Positions 1 through 5,822 of a DNA stretch of 5,822 nucleotides are shown here, one piece after another. The translations under genes and the position numbers were made by a program. Where the stretch lies: assembly GCA_934454585.1 (NCBI GenBank), contig CAKSFP010000063.1, positions 1 through 5,822 on the forward strand. Reading direction: 5' to 3'. The notes beneath the pieces are model-generated. The model was not told where the DNA came from, made no database searches, and saw nothing but the letters and a program-made list of their open reading frames with translations. The DNA comes from an uncultured Clostridia bacterium (GTDB taxonomy: Bacteria; Bacillota; Clostridia; UMGS1810). Position 1 is the stretch's first letter. Each line of letters opens with the position of its first letter.

Positions 1-327
1 AATGATTTAATGGCGGGCATTATAGAACAGGTGGCGGATTATAAAAGCAAAACAAACTCAATCGGGTTTTCATTCAGGTATTATGTTGAGGGAATTATAA
101 AGAATCCTGACATAAAAATGATTTCGATTGACGGCGCTGCACCGACCTCCGAAAACATCAGAAACGGCAGCTACCCCATTCTTACGCCGATTTATGCTGT
201 TACCTACAAGGAAAACCAAAACGGCAATGTCGATAAATTACTTGATTGGATTTTATCCGATGAGGGGCAATATATCATAAACGAAACGGGATATGTAGGG
301 ATAAAAGGTCAGGAGGGAACGCAATGA
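1..327 (+). CDS. PstS-like phosphate ABC transporter substrate-binding protein, C-terminal part (5' end outside window)
   Basis: This is the 3' end of a gene that begins before the window. The frame is open from base 1 (N-D-L before the first ATG at 10), so that ATG is internal. The 108 visible residues resemble the C-terminal lobe of PstS-family phosphate-binding proteins: IGFSFRYY, an I-D-G-x-x-P-T-x-E-N-I-R-N-G-S-Y-P segment, then a P-x-Y-A-V-T strand and a closing LLDWILSDEGQ helix with a GYVGI end. In that family the protein captures phosphate outside the membrane and delivers it to PstCA. The stop codon overlaps the start of the next gene (ATGA, 324-327), which implies translational coupling. 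The next gene is an SLH protein and not pstC, so this is probably an orphan PstS paralogue, possibly joined to surface domains upstream. Family assignment is fairly secure; phosphate specificity is inferred. Confidence 0.85.
   Translation, partial: NDLMAGIIEQVADYKSKTNSIGFSFRYYVEGIIKNPDIKMISIDGAAPTSENIRNGSYPILTPIYAVTYKENQNGNVDKLLDWILSDEGQYIINETGYVGIKGQEGTQ
311..316 (+). promoter_or_regulatory. Ribosome binding site of the SLH gene at 324
   Basis: AGGAGG at 311-316 lies inside the end of the PstS-like gene, 7 bases before the ATG at 324. It is a full Shine-Dalgarno match. It supports that start and shows that the SLH gene can load its own ribosomes as well as being coupled to the upstream gene through the ATGA overlap. 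Confidence 0.85.
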
Positions 328-1799
328 AAAAATTGTTATCTGCTATTTTGGCAATCACGGTTATTTGTTCTGCGGCTACGGCATTCGCAGAAAATTCGGC
401 AACATCGGTTCAGCCGAGCGACTGGGCACGAAGTTCGGTAGAAACAGGCAAAAAGCTTAATTTTGTCGATGAAGGCAAGAATTACAACTTCCCGGGAGAG
501 CTTACCCGTGAGGAATTTTGCGAGTTTATATTCAGCTATTTGAAAAATGTCGCAGAGGTGTCGGCGGAAACGGACGGCAAAAATCCGTTTTCCGATACTG
601 ACAATGCGCATATATACAATCTGAACGCTCTTGGAATTATCAACGGCAAATCGGAGACTGAGTTTGCGCCGGACGATTTCCTCACCCGTGAGGAGGCGGC
701 GACAATAGTGCACCGCATGATAAACAAGATTTATCCGAATGCATATACAACTCAGATATACTTTGAATTTGCCGACGGCGATAAAATCTCAGACTGGGCG
801 ATGAGTGCTGTTCAGACTCTGTGCAATATGGGAATTATGAAAGGCGTTGAGGATAATAACTTTGCACCGCAAGAACTGTATACAACCGAGCAGGCGATTG
901 CCACCCTGGTAAGGACGCGCGGAGCGTTTGACAAAACGACAGATGTGTCAAATGCCGAAAATATGTCATATGCGCAGATGGGTGACTTACAGGAATCTGT
1001 CAACAACGGGCATTTTCCCTGGAGGCTCGACTATAAACAAGTCATTATGAGTTATCTTTCCGGCAAGGGTGAAAAAGCCGAAAACGGCGAACTTGTTGCT
1101 TTTGCCGGTGACGGAGAAAAATGCAGCGGCAGCTATAAAATAGGAAACAGCATTTATACTCTTGAATTGTTTAAGCCTGTGGATAAATCGGACAAAGGAA
1201 TATGGGTTGTAAAATCATGCAGACTTAACAATTTTGTTGACGAAAAATTCACGGTATATTCTCTGCCGTGGGGCAAGCAGTGGGATGAACTCAAAAACGA
1301 GAAAATCCTGTCGGACGCGGTTGTTGTGAGAGATGACGAAAACACATTTGCCGTTAAGCTGAGCGGCGCCGAGTTCCTGGGCGTAAAGGGCGACATGATG
1401 CTCATATTCTCTCTGTCGGACGATTCATATCCGGCAAAGGGTCTTGTAAAGGCATATTTCGGCTATGACAAAAACGACAAAGAGATAATCTTGACCAACG
1501 GAGAGAAAATCTACGGCGAGCGCAAGAGTTATTTCCTCGATAAAAACGGAATTGAAAATCCTCTGAATCCGCCGGCATGGTACAGCGAGGAAAACCTCGA
1601 AGAAGATATGTCGCAAAGCGAGAGAGAAGCCTTTTCAAATCTGCTCAAAGATCGCGGCGTTGAGCAGACAAGGGCGGATGCAATAATGCGCGGACCTCTT
1701 GTTGTGATATCTCCGGAGACGGCGAACGAAAATGTGATGACGATATCGGGTCAGAATGCGGCAGTTGTGTATAATCTCAGAAATGCCGCGGCCGAATGA
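324..1799 (+). CDS. Secreted SLH-domain protein with three N-terminal S-layer homology repeats
   Basis: A 491-residue exported protein. Residues 1-22 form a signal peptide (MKK, hydrophobic core, AFA then E23). Three SLH repeats follow at about 31-74, 88-134 and 148-198. The signature L-T-R-E-E is at 60-64 and 120-124; the third repeat has the weaker Y-T-T-E-Q at 186-190. SLH trimers bind pyruvylated secondary cell-wall polymers, so the protein is probably held on the Gram-positive cell surface. About residues 230-299 (from HFPWRLD to IWVVKSC) form a compact domain that I recall often following SLH repeats in clostridial proteins; its function is unknown to me. The remaining 190 residues are unrecognised, with a charged stretch near NLEEDMSQSERE. 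The start is fixed by the signal peptide and by AGGAGG at 311. It overlaps the PstS-like gene by 4 bases, and the next gene begins 22 bases after its stop, so the three are probably one operon. No transmembrane segment is apparent after the signal peptide. Confidence 0.92.
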   Translation: MKKLLSAILAITVICSAATAFAENSATSVQPSDWARSSVETGKKLNFVDEGKNYNFPGELTREEFCEFIFSYLKNVAEVSAETDGKNPFSDTDNAHIYNLNALGIINGKSETEFAPDDFLTREEAATIVHRMINKIYPNAYTTQIYFEFADGDKISDWAMSAVQTLCNMGIMKGVEDNNFAPQELYTTEQAIATLVRTRGAFDKTTDVSNAENMSYAQMGDLQESVNNGHFPWRLDYKQVIMSYLSGKGEKAENGELVAFAGDGEKCSGSYKIGNSIYTLELFKPVDKSDKGIWVVKSCRLNNFVDEKFTVYSLPWGKQWDELKNEKILSDAVVVRDDENTFAVKLSGAEFLGVKGDMMLIFSLSDDSYPAKGLVKAYFGYDKNDKEIILTNGEKIYGERKSYFLDKNGIENPLNPPAWYSEENLEEDMSQSEREAFSNLLKDRGVEQTRADAIMRGPLVVISPETANENVMTISGQNAAVVYNLRNAAAE

Positions 1800-1808
1800 T
1801 AAAATTAC

Positions 1809-1815
1809 AGGAGGG
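1809..1815 (+). promoter_or_regulatory. Ribosome binding site deciding the start at 1822
   Basis: AGGAGGG at 1809-1815, 6 bases before the ATG at 1822. The frame is open further upstream, with an ATG at 1756. That would place 22 residues without signal-peptide character before the MKVKR start and would overlap the preceding gene by 44 bases. This site together with the signal peptide at 1822 settles the choice. Confidence 0.85.
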
Positions 1816-1821
1816 ATTTAT

Positions 1822-3813
1822 ATGAAAGTGAAAAGAATTATCGGATTGATGCTTGTGTGCTTCATGGTGTTCACGATCACAGCGTTTGCGGATGACTATG
1901 ATTTGCTTGCGTCAAATTATACAAGCTATGATGCGGACATGAGCATAACGGTTGATTTCGGCAATTCGGCGCAGTTTCTCAACGCCCTGGCACGGGAGTT
2001 TTATTTCGGCGATGCGAATTTTGTCGATTTTGACTTGCTCTTTGCTACACTCAATGAGCTTGAATGCAGCGGCAGGGTGAAGCTTGACGCAAACGAGGAT
2101 TATACCAGGATAAATCTGTCATATGACATAACGACCACAGTGCCGCTTATGATGAACCGCAACTTCAAGATGACGAGCGAGATAATGTATGCCATGTGGC
2201 TGAACTGGGATATAACCGACCCGTCAAATCCCCAAATGGAGTGCATATACAGTGTCCCTTTTCAAAACAAGTATTTTGTGGTTGACGCGTTCAATGCACC
2301 GGGAATGAGCGAGAAAGACAGGGCAGACATGATATCGAGCATGAAAAAGACCCTAAACAAGGACTACATGGACGCCGTGAACAAAGAAATGCTCAAGTCC
2401 TATCGCGAGAATTCGACTATCGTCTTCCGAGGCGGCAAGAGCATCATCACTTTTGACAAGCAGGGCATGAACAATGTTGTGGCGGATGCGGTTGATATCA
2501 TATCGCAGACCTTCAACAGTGACGCCGCATATGCCGGCCTTATGGAGACAGGCGATGCGCCGTCTTTCCCGACAAAGGAGCAGACAGCGGAATTTTTGAA
2601 TAAATATAATATCTTTGCCGATGAGGCGATGATTATTGAGATAACCAAGACATCGGGCGGTTTGCTCTCAGCGGTAAATTTCAAGGTGAACTTCGCGGTC
2701 GATATTGCCGGTCTTGCGGCGGCCTACGATTTTGAAACCGTTCCCGGCACTCCCGATGTGCTCAATCTCAGCGTGACGGCAAACACCGCTTATTCCTCCC
2801 TAAACAAGAAAGTCACTGTGGATTTCCCCGAACTTACGGAGGATAACTCGGTTAATCTGAACGACTATCCTCAGTTTGACTACGACTGGGGCGGTGATAA
2901 CTGCTATCATTACGAATACATTAATATATACTGCGATTACATCCCGTCCGTACAGGGTACTTGCTATGCATCACTGGATGAATTTGTGTCCGAATCCGAC
3001 AGATACGGTTACGATTACGATATAGCGAACCACGGCGGCACAGTAACCCTGACCGACAAAAACGGTAAGGAGAGTTTTAAGCTTGTCACCATGACTGTCG
3101 GCTCCGCGGAGCTTGATATAGACGGCGTGAAGATGAACGCGCTTAACCCCGTGGTTGAAAAAGACGGCGAGATATATGTTGATACCGAGGCAATGAAGTA
3201 TATTTTCGATGCGGATATGGAAACGATGAGTGTCGATATTAACACCAACATTGAGGATATAAGTTTCAACCGCCGCAGTCCGCAGTGCCCACACGGAGAC
3301 GGCTATGAGTATAACTATGATGAGGAATATGATGCCGAGTATTGCGAGCATTATCAGTATGGCTACCTCACATCGGATATGCCGTATGCCGGTATAAAAT
3401 ATGTTTCGCTTGACGATATTGCGTCGTTCCTTTATTGGGATTTCACAGTATCGCGCGCCGACGGTGTGACCACACTTACGGTAGGCGACGGTCAGGACAG
3501 ATTCAAGACCGTCTGCTTCGGCGAGGGCAACACCGACATGACTATTGACGGCGTGTGGGTAACAGCAGATGAACCCACGCTTATATATAACGGAGAACTT
3601 CATCTTCCAATTTCGACGGCGGAACAGGTTTTCGGATTTGAGGCGAGATACGAAAGCCTGAATTTCAGGTGGGGGCATGAGGCTTTTGACGGAACAATTG
3701 CGCCGGCAGGTGTTTATTACAGCGCGGATGTAATGCGCAAAAATCCGGCTTGCAAACACAACGACGAGGAAATAAAGAACGACACCGCGTACGGGTACTA
3801 TCCGCGCGGATAA
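1822..3813 (+). CDS. Secreted protein with two C-terminal stalk-like (copper amine oxidase N-terminal type) repeats and Cys-x-His motifs
   Basis: A 663-residue exported protein of unknown function. Residues 1-23 are a signal peptide (MKVKR, hydrophobic core, AFA then DD). Residues 24 to about 345 form an unrecognised domain; alternating strands near its end suggest a beta-rich LolA/LppX-like fold, which is only a guess. Two related repeats follow at about 379-474 and 524-617. Shared landmarks are Y-[AV]-S-L-D-[ED], V/T-T-L-T, F-K-x-V, D-x-x-I-D-G-V and G-E-[IL]-[YH]. This resembles the stalk domain of the copper amine oxidase N-terminal type, common in clostridial surface proteins, but both copies are diverged. 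Around the repeats are four Cys-x-His motifs (C361/H363, C489/H491, C508/H510, C644/H646) and Tyr/Asp-rich linkers. Nine cysteines remain after the signal peptide (82, 141, 361, 371, 381, 489, 508, 565, 644), many for an exported Bacillota protein. No SLH repeat or sortase motif is seen, so attachment is unclear. It is probably the last gene of the plus-strand operon. Confidence 0.85.
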   Translation: MKVKRIIGLMLVCFMVFTITAFADDYDLLASNYTSYDADMSITVDFGNSAQFLNALAREFYFGDANFVDFDLLFATLNELECSGRVKLDANEDYTRINLSYDITTTVPLMMNRNFKMTSEIMYAMWLNWDITDPSNPQMECIYSVPFQNKYFVVDAFNAPGMSEKDRADMISSMKKTLNKDYMDAVNKEMLKSYRENSTIVFRGGKSIITFDKQGMNNVVADAVDIISQTFNSDAAYAGLMETGDAPSFPTKEQTAEFLNKYNIFADEAMIIEITKTSGGLLSAVNFKVNFAVDIAGLAAAYDFETVPGTPDVLNLSVTANTAYSSLNKKVTVDFPELTEDNSVNLNDYPQFDYDWGGDNCYHYEYINIYCDYIPSVQGTCYASLDEFVSESDRYGYDYDIANHGGTVTLTDKNGKESFKLVTMTVGSAELDIDGVKMNALNPVVEKDGEIYVDTEAMKYIFDADMETMSVDINTNIEDISFNRRSPQCPHGDGYEYNYDEEYDAEYCEHYQYGYLTSDMPYAGIKYVSLDDIASFLYWDFTVSRADGVTTLTVGDGQDRFKTVCFGEGNTDMTIDGVWVTADEPTLIYNGELHLPISTAEQVFGFEARYESLNFRWGHEAFDGTIAPAGVYYSADVMRKNPACKHNDEEIKNDTAYGYYPRG

Positions 3814-3854
3814 GATAATAAAAGCGCAATCGAAAAACATTTTCGCTCGGACAC

Positions 3855-3947
3855 AAAAAACGAGCCGCCCAAAAATGAACCGACCTCCCAATAGTTAGAT
3901 TTTTGGTCTAACTTTTGGGGGTCGGTTCAAAAACGGACGGCTCGTTT
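3855..3947 (-). terminator. Rho-independent terminator of the minus-strand genes; possibly weakly bidirectional
   Basis: The outer stem pairs 3858-3870 with 3935-3947 (13 positions, one C-A mismatch), around the GC-rich core CGAGCCG/CGGCTCG. In minus-strand sense it is followed by a run of six T (3855-3860 is six A on the plus strand), the classic intrinsic terminator form. It begins 5 bases after the stop codon of the minus-strand SLH gene. In plus-strand sense the stem is followed only by TTTGCC, so termination of the left-hand operon here would be weaker. The loop is occupied by a 54-bp palindromic element, described separately. The GC-rich stem next to the T-tract stays intact, so the terminator probably still works. 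Confidence 0.8.
3876..3929. mobile_element. 54-bp palindromic MITE-like element or IS3-family remnant inside the terminator loop
   Basis: A near-perfect inverted repeat: 3876-3899 pairs with 3907-3929 around a 7-base spacer (TTTTTGG), with one unpaired T at 3886 and one T-T mismatch (3892/3914). The unit starts with TGAACCGACC and ends with GGTCGGTTCA. The TG...CA outer ends and the inner AGTTAGA are like the terminal inverted repeats of IS3-family elements as I recall them. It is flanked by AAAA on both sides (3872-3875 and 3930-3933), compatible with a 3-4 bp target duplication, although A-runs make this weak evidence. The outer ends face outward, so it is not an excised-circle junction but would be an element with its interior lost. 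It has no coding capacity. Alternatively it is simply the upper part of a long terminator hairpin. Confidence 0.55.
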
Positions 3948-3952
3948 GCCTG

Positions 3953-5251
3953 TCAGAACATATTTTTCTGCTTTGCCTCAAAAATTATTTTTGCCATGTC
4001 ACCGCGTGCGAAAAGATCCATTTTTTCAGCTTGTTCGGCAGTGATGAGCCCTCTTTCCGCGAAAGTATCAATCGCGGTTTGCCAGTCGGGATCTTCGCCC
4101 ATATTTCGGAGTATGAGTGTAGCAAACTGGCTTGCGGTGATTGTCTCGTCCGGCGCAAACATATCGTCGCCGACCCCGGCGGCTATGCCTTTGTCCTTTG
4201 CGATGTTTGCGTACTTTGCGCCCCAGTTGTCGCTTTGAATATCCGCAAAATACGATGCGGCGGATGTTTGCGAATCCTCATATCCCATTGCGCGTACAAG
4301 TATCGCGGTTGCCTCTATTCTTGTGAGCGGCTTTAGCAAGTCAAGTCCGTTTTCGTTGCCTTTCAACAGACCGTCCGATTGCAGACTTTCCGCCTCGGCG
4401 TCATATGTGGGTTTTGTTTCGTTCATTTCGTTCATTTTGTCCGCAACAGTCTCAAAAAAGTCACTTGCATCATACAGTTTATATAATTCAAGTTCTTCAA
4501 CCCAGTCCTCATTTTTGTTATAAGGATTATTGCTTTCTGAATTATAATACTGTCCTGTATATAATCTTATCAAGTATTCATTATCTTGAGTTTTAATATA
4601 AAGGCAAGTGCTTTCTTTGCCGGTTACAACAACTTTCAAATCTTCAATATATGAAATGTTGTTTTGAGTCAGAATGTTTTTTAGTTCATCATTACTTTTC
4701 AAAAATTCACAGTATCCATCGTTCAGACCGCCGGAATAACCATACTCATCTGTAATTTGTTTGTAACTTTCAAGCGTTCCGTCGAAACCGTATCTGTGTG
4801 CCTGTTCCGTTACTGTTTCAGTATTTTTGTAATCGCTGATTTTGTAATTAAAACCCTTCATTATCCAAAAATAATCATCTGAAATTAAATATGCTAAGCA
4901 ATTTGCATTTGCATATTGGTTTGCATAGGTGTTTTTGTTCAAATAATATACTTTCAATATATCATTGGGATAAACCTCATAAATCTTTCCCACTTGTTCT
5001 TTCATTTTTTCATCATCGGAAGAAATGCCTATTTTTTGTCTGGCATATCCCGGTGTAATTGAGTACAATGAAATATATTCGTTTATTTTTTCTTGATTAG
5101 CTTTTTTTATGTTATCTAAGACAGCAGAATCTCTTTCTGGAGATAACCATATGTTATTCAATTTGTCCGATATGTTTTGATTATCAGCGGCAAATACTGT
5201 GCCTGTTGATAACAGCACAAAAATAAATAAAAATGATAATATCTTTTTCAT
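3953..5251 (-). CDS. Secreted SLH-domain protein with three C-terminal S-layer homology repeats and an AT-rich N-terminal part
   Basis: A 432-residue exported protein. The chosen start (5251) gives MKKILSFLFIFVLL with a hydrophobic core and VFA cleavage after residue 21. It has AAGGAAG at 5259-5265, 7 bases upstream. An in-frame ATG at 5275 lacks a Shine-Dalgarno sequence and would add eight polar residues. Residues 22 to about 270 are not recognised; they are rich in Tyr, Asn and Lys. Three SLH repeats close the protein at about 285-323, 333-384 and 388-428. The best marks are LTRIEA (309-314), YFADIQSDNWGAKY (334-347) and FARGDMA (414-420); the third repeat is short. They predict non-covalent attachment to cell-wall polymers. 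The gene begins 31 bases after an upstream minus-strand gene and is probably co-transcribed with it. The bases coding the N-terminal part are about 31% GC and those coding the SLH part about 49%, which suggests a domain fusion of mixed origin. Confidence 0.9.
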   Translation of the reverse strand: MKKILSFLFIFVLLSTGTVFAADNQNISDKLNNIWLSPERDSAVLDNIKKANQEKINEYISLYSITPGYARQKIGISSDDEKMKEQVGKIYEVYPNDILKVYYLNKNTYANQYANANCLAYLISDDYFWIMKGFNYKISDYKNTETVTEQAHRYGFDGTLESYKQITDEYGYSGGLNDGYCEFLKSNDELKNILTQNNISYIEDLKVVVTGKESTCLYIKTQDNEYLIRLYTGQYYNSESNNPYNKNEDWVEELELYKLYDASDFFETVADKMNEMNETKPTYDAEAESLQSDGLLKGNENGLDLLKPLTRIEATAILVRAMGYEDSQTSAASYFADIQSDNWGAKYANIAKDKGIAAGVGDDMFAPDETITASQFATLILRNMGEDPDWQTAIDTFAERGLITAEQAEKMDLFARGDMAKIIFEAKQKNMF

Positions 5252-5258
5252 GCAAAAT

Positions 5259-5265
5259 CTTCCTT
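5259..5265 (-). promoter_or_regulatory. Ribosome binding site deciding the start at 5251
   Basis: In minus-strand sense AAGGAAG lies 7 bases before the ATG at 5251. It favours this start over the in-frame ATG at 5275, which is preceded by AT-rich sequence with no Shine-Dalgarno match. Confidence 0.75.
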
Positions 5266-5282
5266 TCTGTTTCATATTGAAT

Positions 5283-5822
5283 CTATTCTATCACTATTGA
5301 ATGATTTAATCCACCGACACCGCCGCCGAGAAGTGTTACGAATTCAAAAGATTTTATATCGTTTGCAGGTACATCAATAACTGCGGTGTTTGTTGGGTTA
5401 TATGGATTGTTACTTATAGTTCCGTAATAATCGGTCGTATAATTTGGTTGTCCGTAATCCTTAAAACCGAATATCAGATTTTCTGCCGACCATGTCTTGA
5501 CATATACTTTTCTCGGCACACCGGTGGTATTTCTCACACTCACCGTATAATGATATGTCGCGCCCCATTCGCCGATACTCATTGCATACACATCCGGCGC
5601 CTTATCATCGGCAAAATGTTCTTTTTGCCCCGCTGCCATGTCAAGCTTGGCGTTTTCGACGATATCTGCCGGGACAGGGTCATTTACGGATTGGCTGTCC
5701 CCGTTTATATCGCAGCATCTCAAATCTCTGTGCTCAAAGTCAAAGTGCCACTGTCTGTTTGTATCTTTATAGTGGTATTTGAAATTATGCAATCCGCCGG
5801 GGAGCATTTTAAGCACTCCGTC
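5283..5822 (-). CDS. C-terminal part of an unrecognised, probably extracellular protein (5' end outside window)
   Basis: The frame is open from the window edge (D-G before the GTG at 5816) to the TAG at 5285-5283, giving 179 residues of a longer protein. The GTG at 5816 is probably internal, because no ribosome binding site can be seen in the few bases before it. I do not recognise the family. A first part (GGLHNFKYHYKDTNRQWHF, then a RCCDINGD stretch) is followed from about ATYHYTVSVRN by alternating strands like an immunoglobulin-type beta-sandwich: YHYTVSVRN, RKVYVKTWSA, TAVIDVPAND, SFEFVTLLGG and NHSIVIE. The closing strand ends the protein, so there is no C-terminal membrane anchor or sortase motif. 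It lies 31 bases upstream of the SLH gene and probably shares its transcript, so an envelope role is plausible but inferred. DINGD resembles part of a calcium loop, but only one occurs and no dockerin pattern is present. Confidence 0.75.
   Translation of the reverse strand, partial: DGVLKMLPGGLHNFKYHYKDTNRQWHFDFEHRDLRCCDINGDSQSVNDPVPADIVENAKLDMAAGQKEHFADDKAPDVYAMSIGEWGATYHYTVSVRNTTGVPRKVYVKTWSAENLIFGFKDYGQPNYTTDYYGTISNNPYNPTNTAVIDVPANDIKSFEFVTLLGGGVGGLNHSIVIE

Noticed and set aside
366..371. Possible lipoprotein cysteine (C15) in the signal peptide of the SLH protein at 324
   Set aside because: The residues before it (T-V-I-C) do not fit a lipobox, and a good signal peptidase I site (AFA) follows at residues 20-22.
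3831..3845. Small hairpin (CGAAAA, loop ACA, TTTTCG) just after the stop codon at 3813, as a separate plus-strand terminator
   Set aside because: The stem has only 6 pairs, mostly A-T, with a 3-base loop and no following T-tract. It is too weak to call a terminator.
2971..3891. Long open frame on the minus strand (306 codons) opposite the stalk-repeat gene
   Set aside because: It lies antisense to a gene with a clear signal peptide, ribosome binding site and recognisable repeats. Its own translation shows no family motif and it would start inside the terminator hairpin, so it is probably a codon-bias shadow.
3915..4596. Several plus-strand open frames of 60-107 codons opposite the minus-strand SLH gene
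   Set aside because: They have no convincing ribosome binding sites, are antisense to well-supported SLH repeats and show low-complexity Ser/Phe/Cys-rich translations.
5690..5720. DINGD stretch in the partial minus-strand protein as a dockerin or calcium-binding repeat
   Set aside because: Only a single short match occurs. The second half of a dockerin and the conserved spacing are absent.

Overview
The window looks like a piece of a Clostridia-type (Bacillota) chromosome, or a metagenome contig from one. The support is strong AGGAGG-type ribosome binding sites, Gram-positive signal peptides, S-layer homology (SLH) repeats, stalk-like repeats of the copper-amine-oxidase N-terminal type, and about 45-50% GC over most of the sequence. 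No RNA gene, CRISPR array or complete transposase gene is visible. Every gene seems to encode an exported or cell-surface protein.

Left part, plus strand (1-3813). Three tightly packed genes probably form an operon: the 3' end of a PstS-like phosphate-binding protein; a 491-residue SLH protein whose ATG overlaps the PstS stop codon (ATGA); and, 22 bases later, a 663-residue secreted protein with an unrecognised N-terminal domain and two stalk-like repeats flanked by Cys-x-His motifs. PstS is not followed by pstC, so this is probably an orphan surface-associated binding protein and not part of a standard pst transporter operon.

Middle (3814-3952). A 139-base gap lies between convergent genes and holds a long nested hairpin. 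The outer stem, with a T-tract in minus-strand sense, is a rho-independent terminator for the minus-strand genes. A 54-bp near-palindrome sits exactly in its loop. It begins TG, ends CA, has IS3-family-like inverted ends and is flanked by AAAA on both sides. It reads as a MITE-like or internally deleted IS remnant inserted into the terminator loop.

Right part, minus strand (3953-5822). The 3' end of an unrecognised, probably extracellular protein is followed after 31 bases by a 432-residue secreted protein with C-terminal SLH repeats. The latter is a compositional mosaic: by hand count the N-terminal part is about 31% GC and the SLH part about 49%.

The genes probably contribute to a cell envelope assembly: SLH proteins attach to secondary wall polymers and the others supply ligand-binding or structural modules. 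I see no clear evidence for a new enzymatic or defence system. The most notable points are the palindromic element in the terminator loop, the mosaic SLH gene and the Cys-x-His-rich stalk protein.
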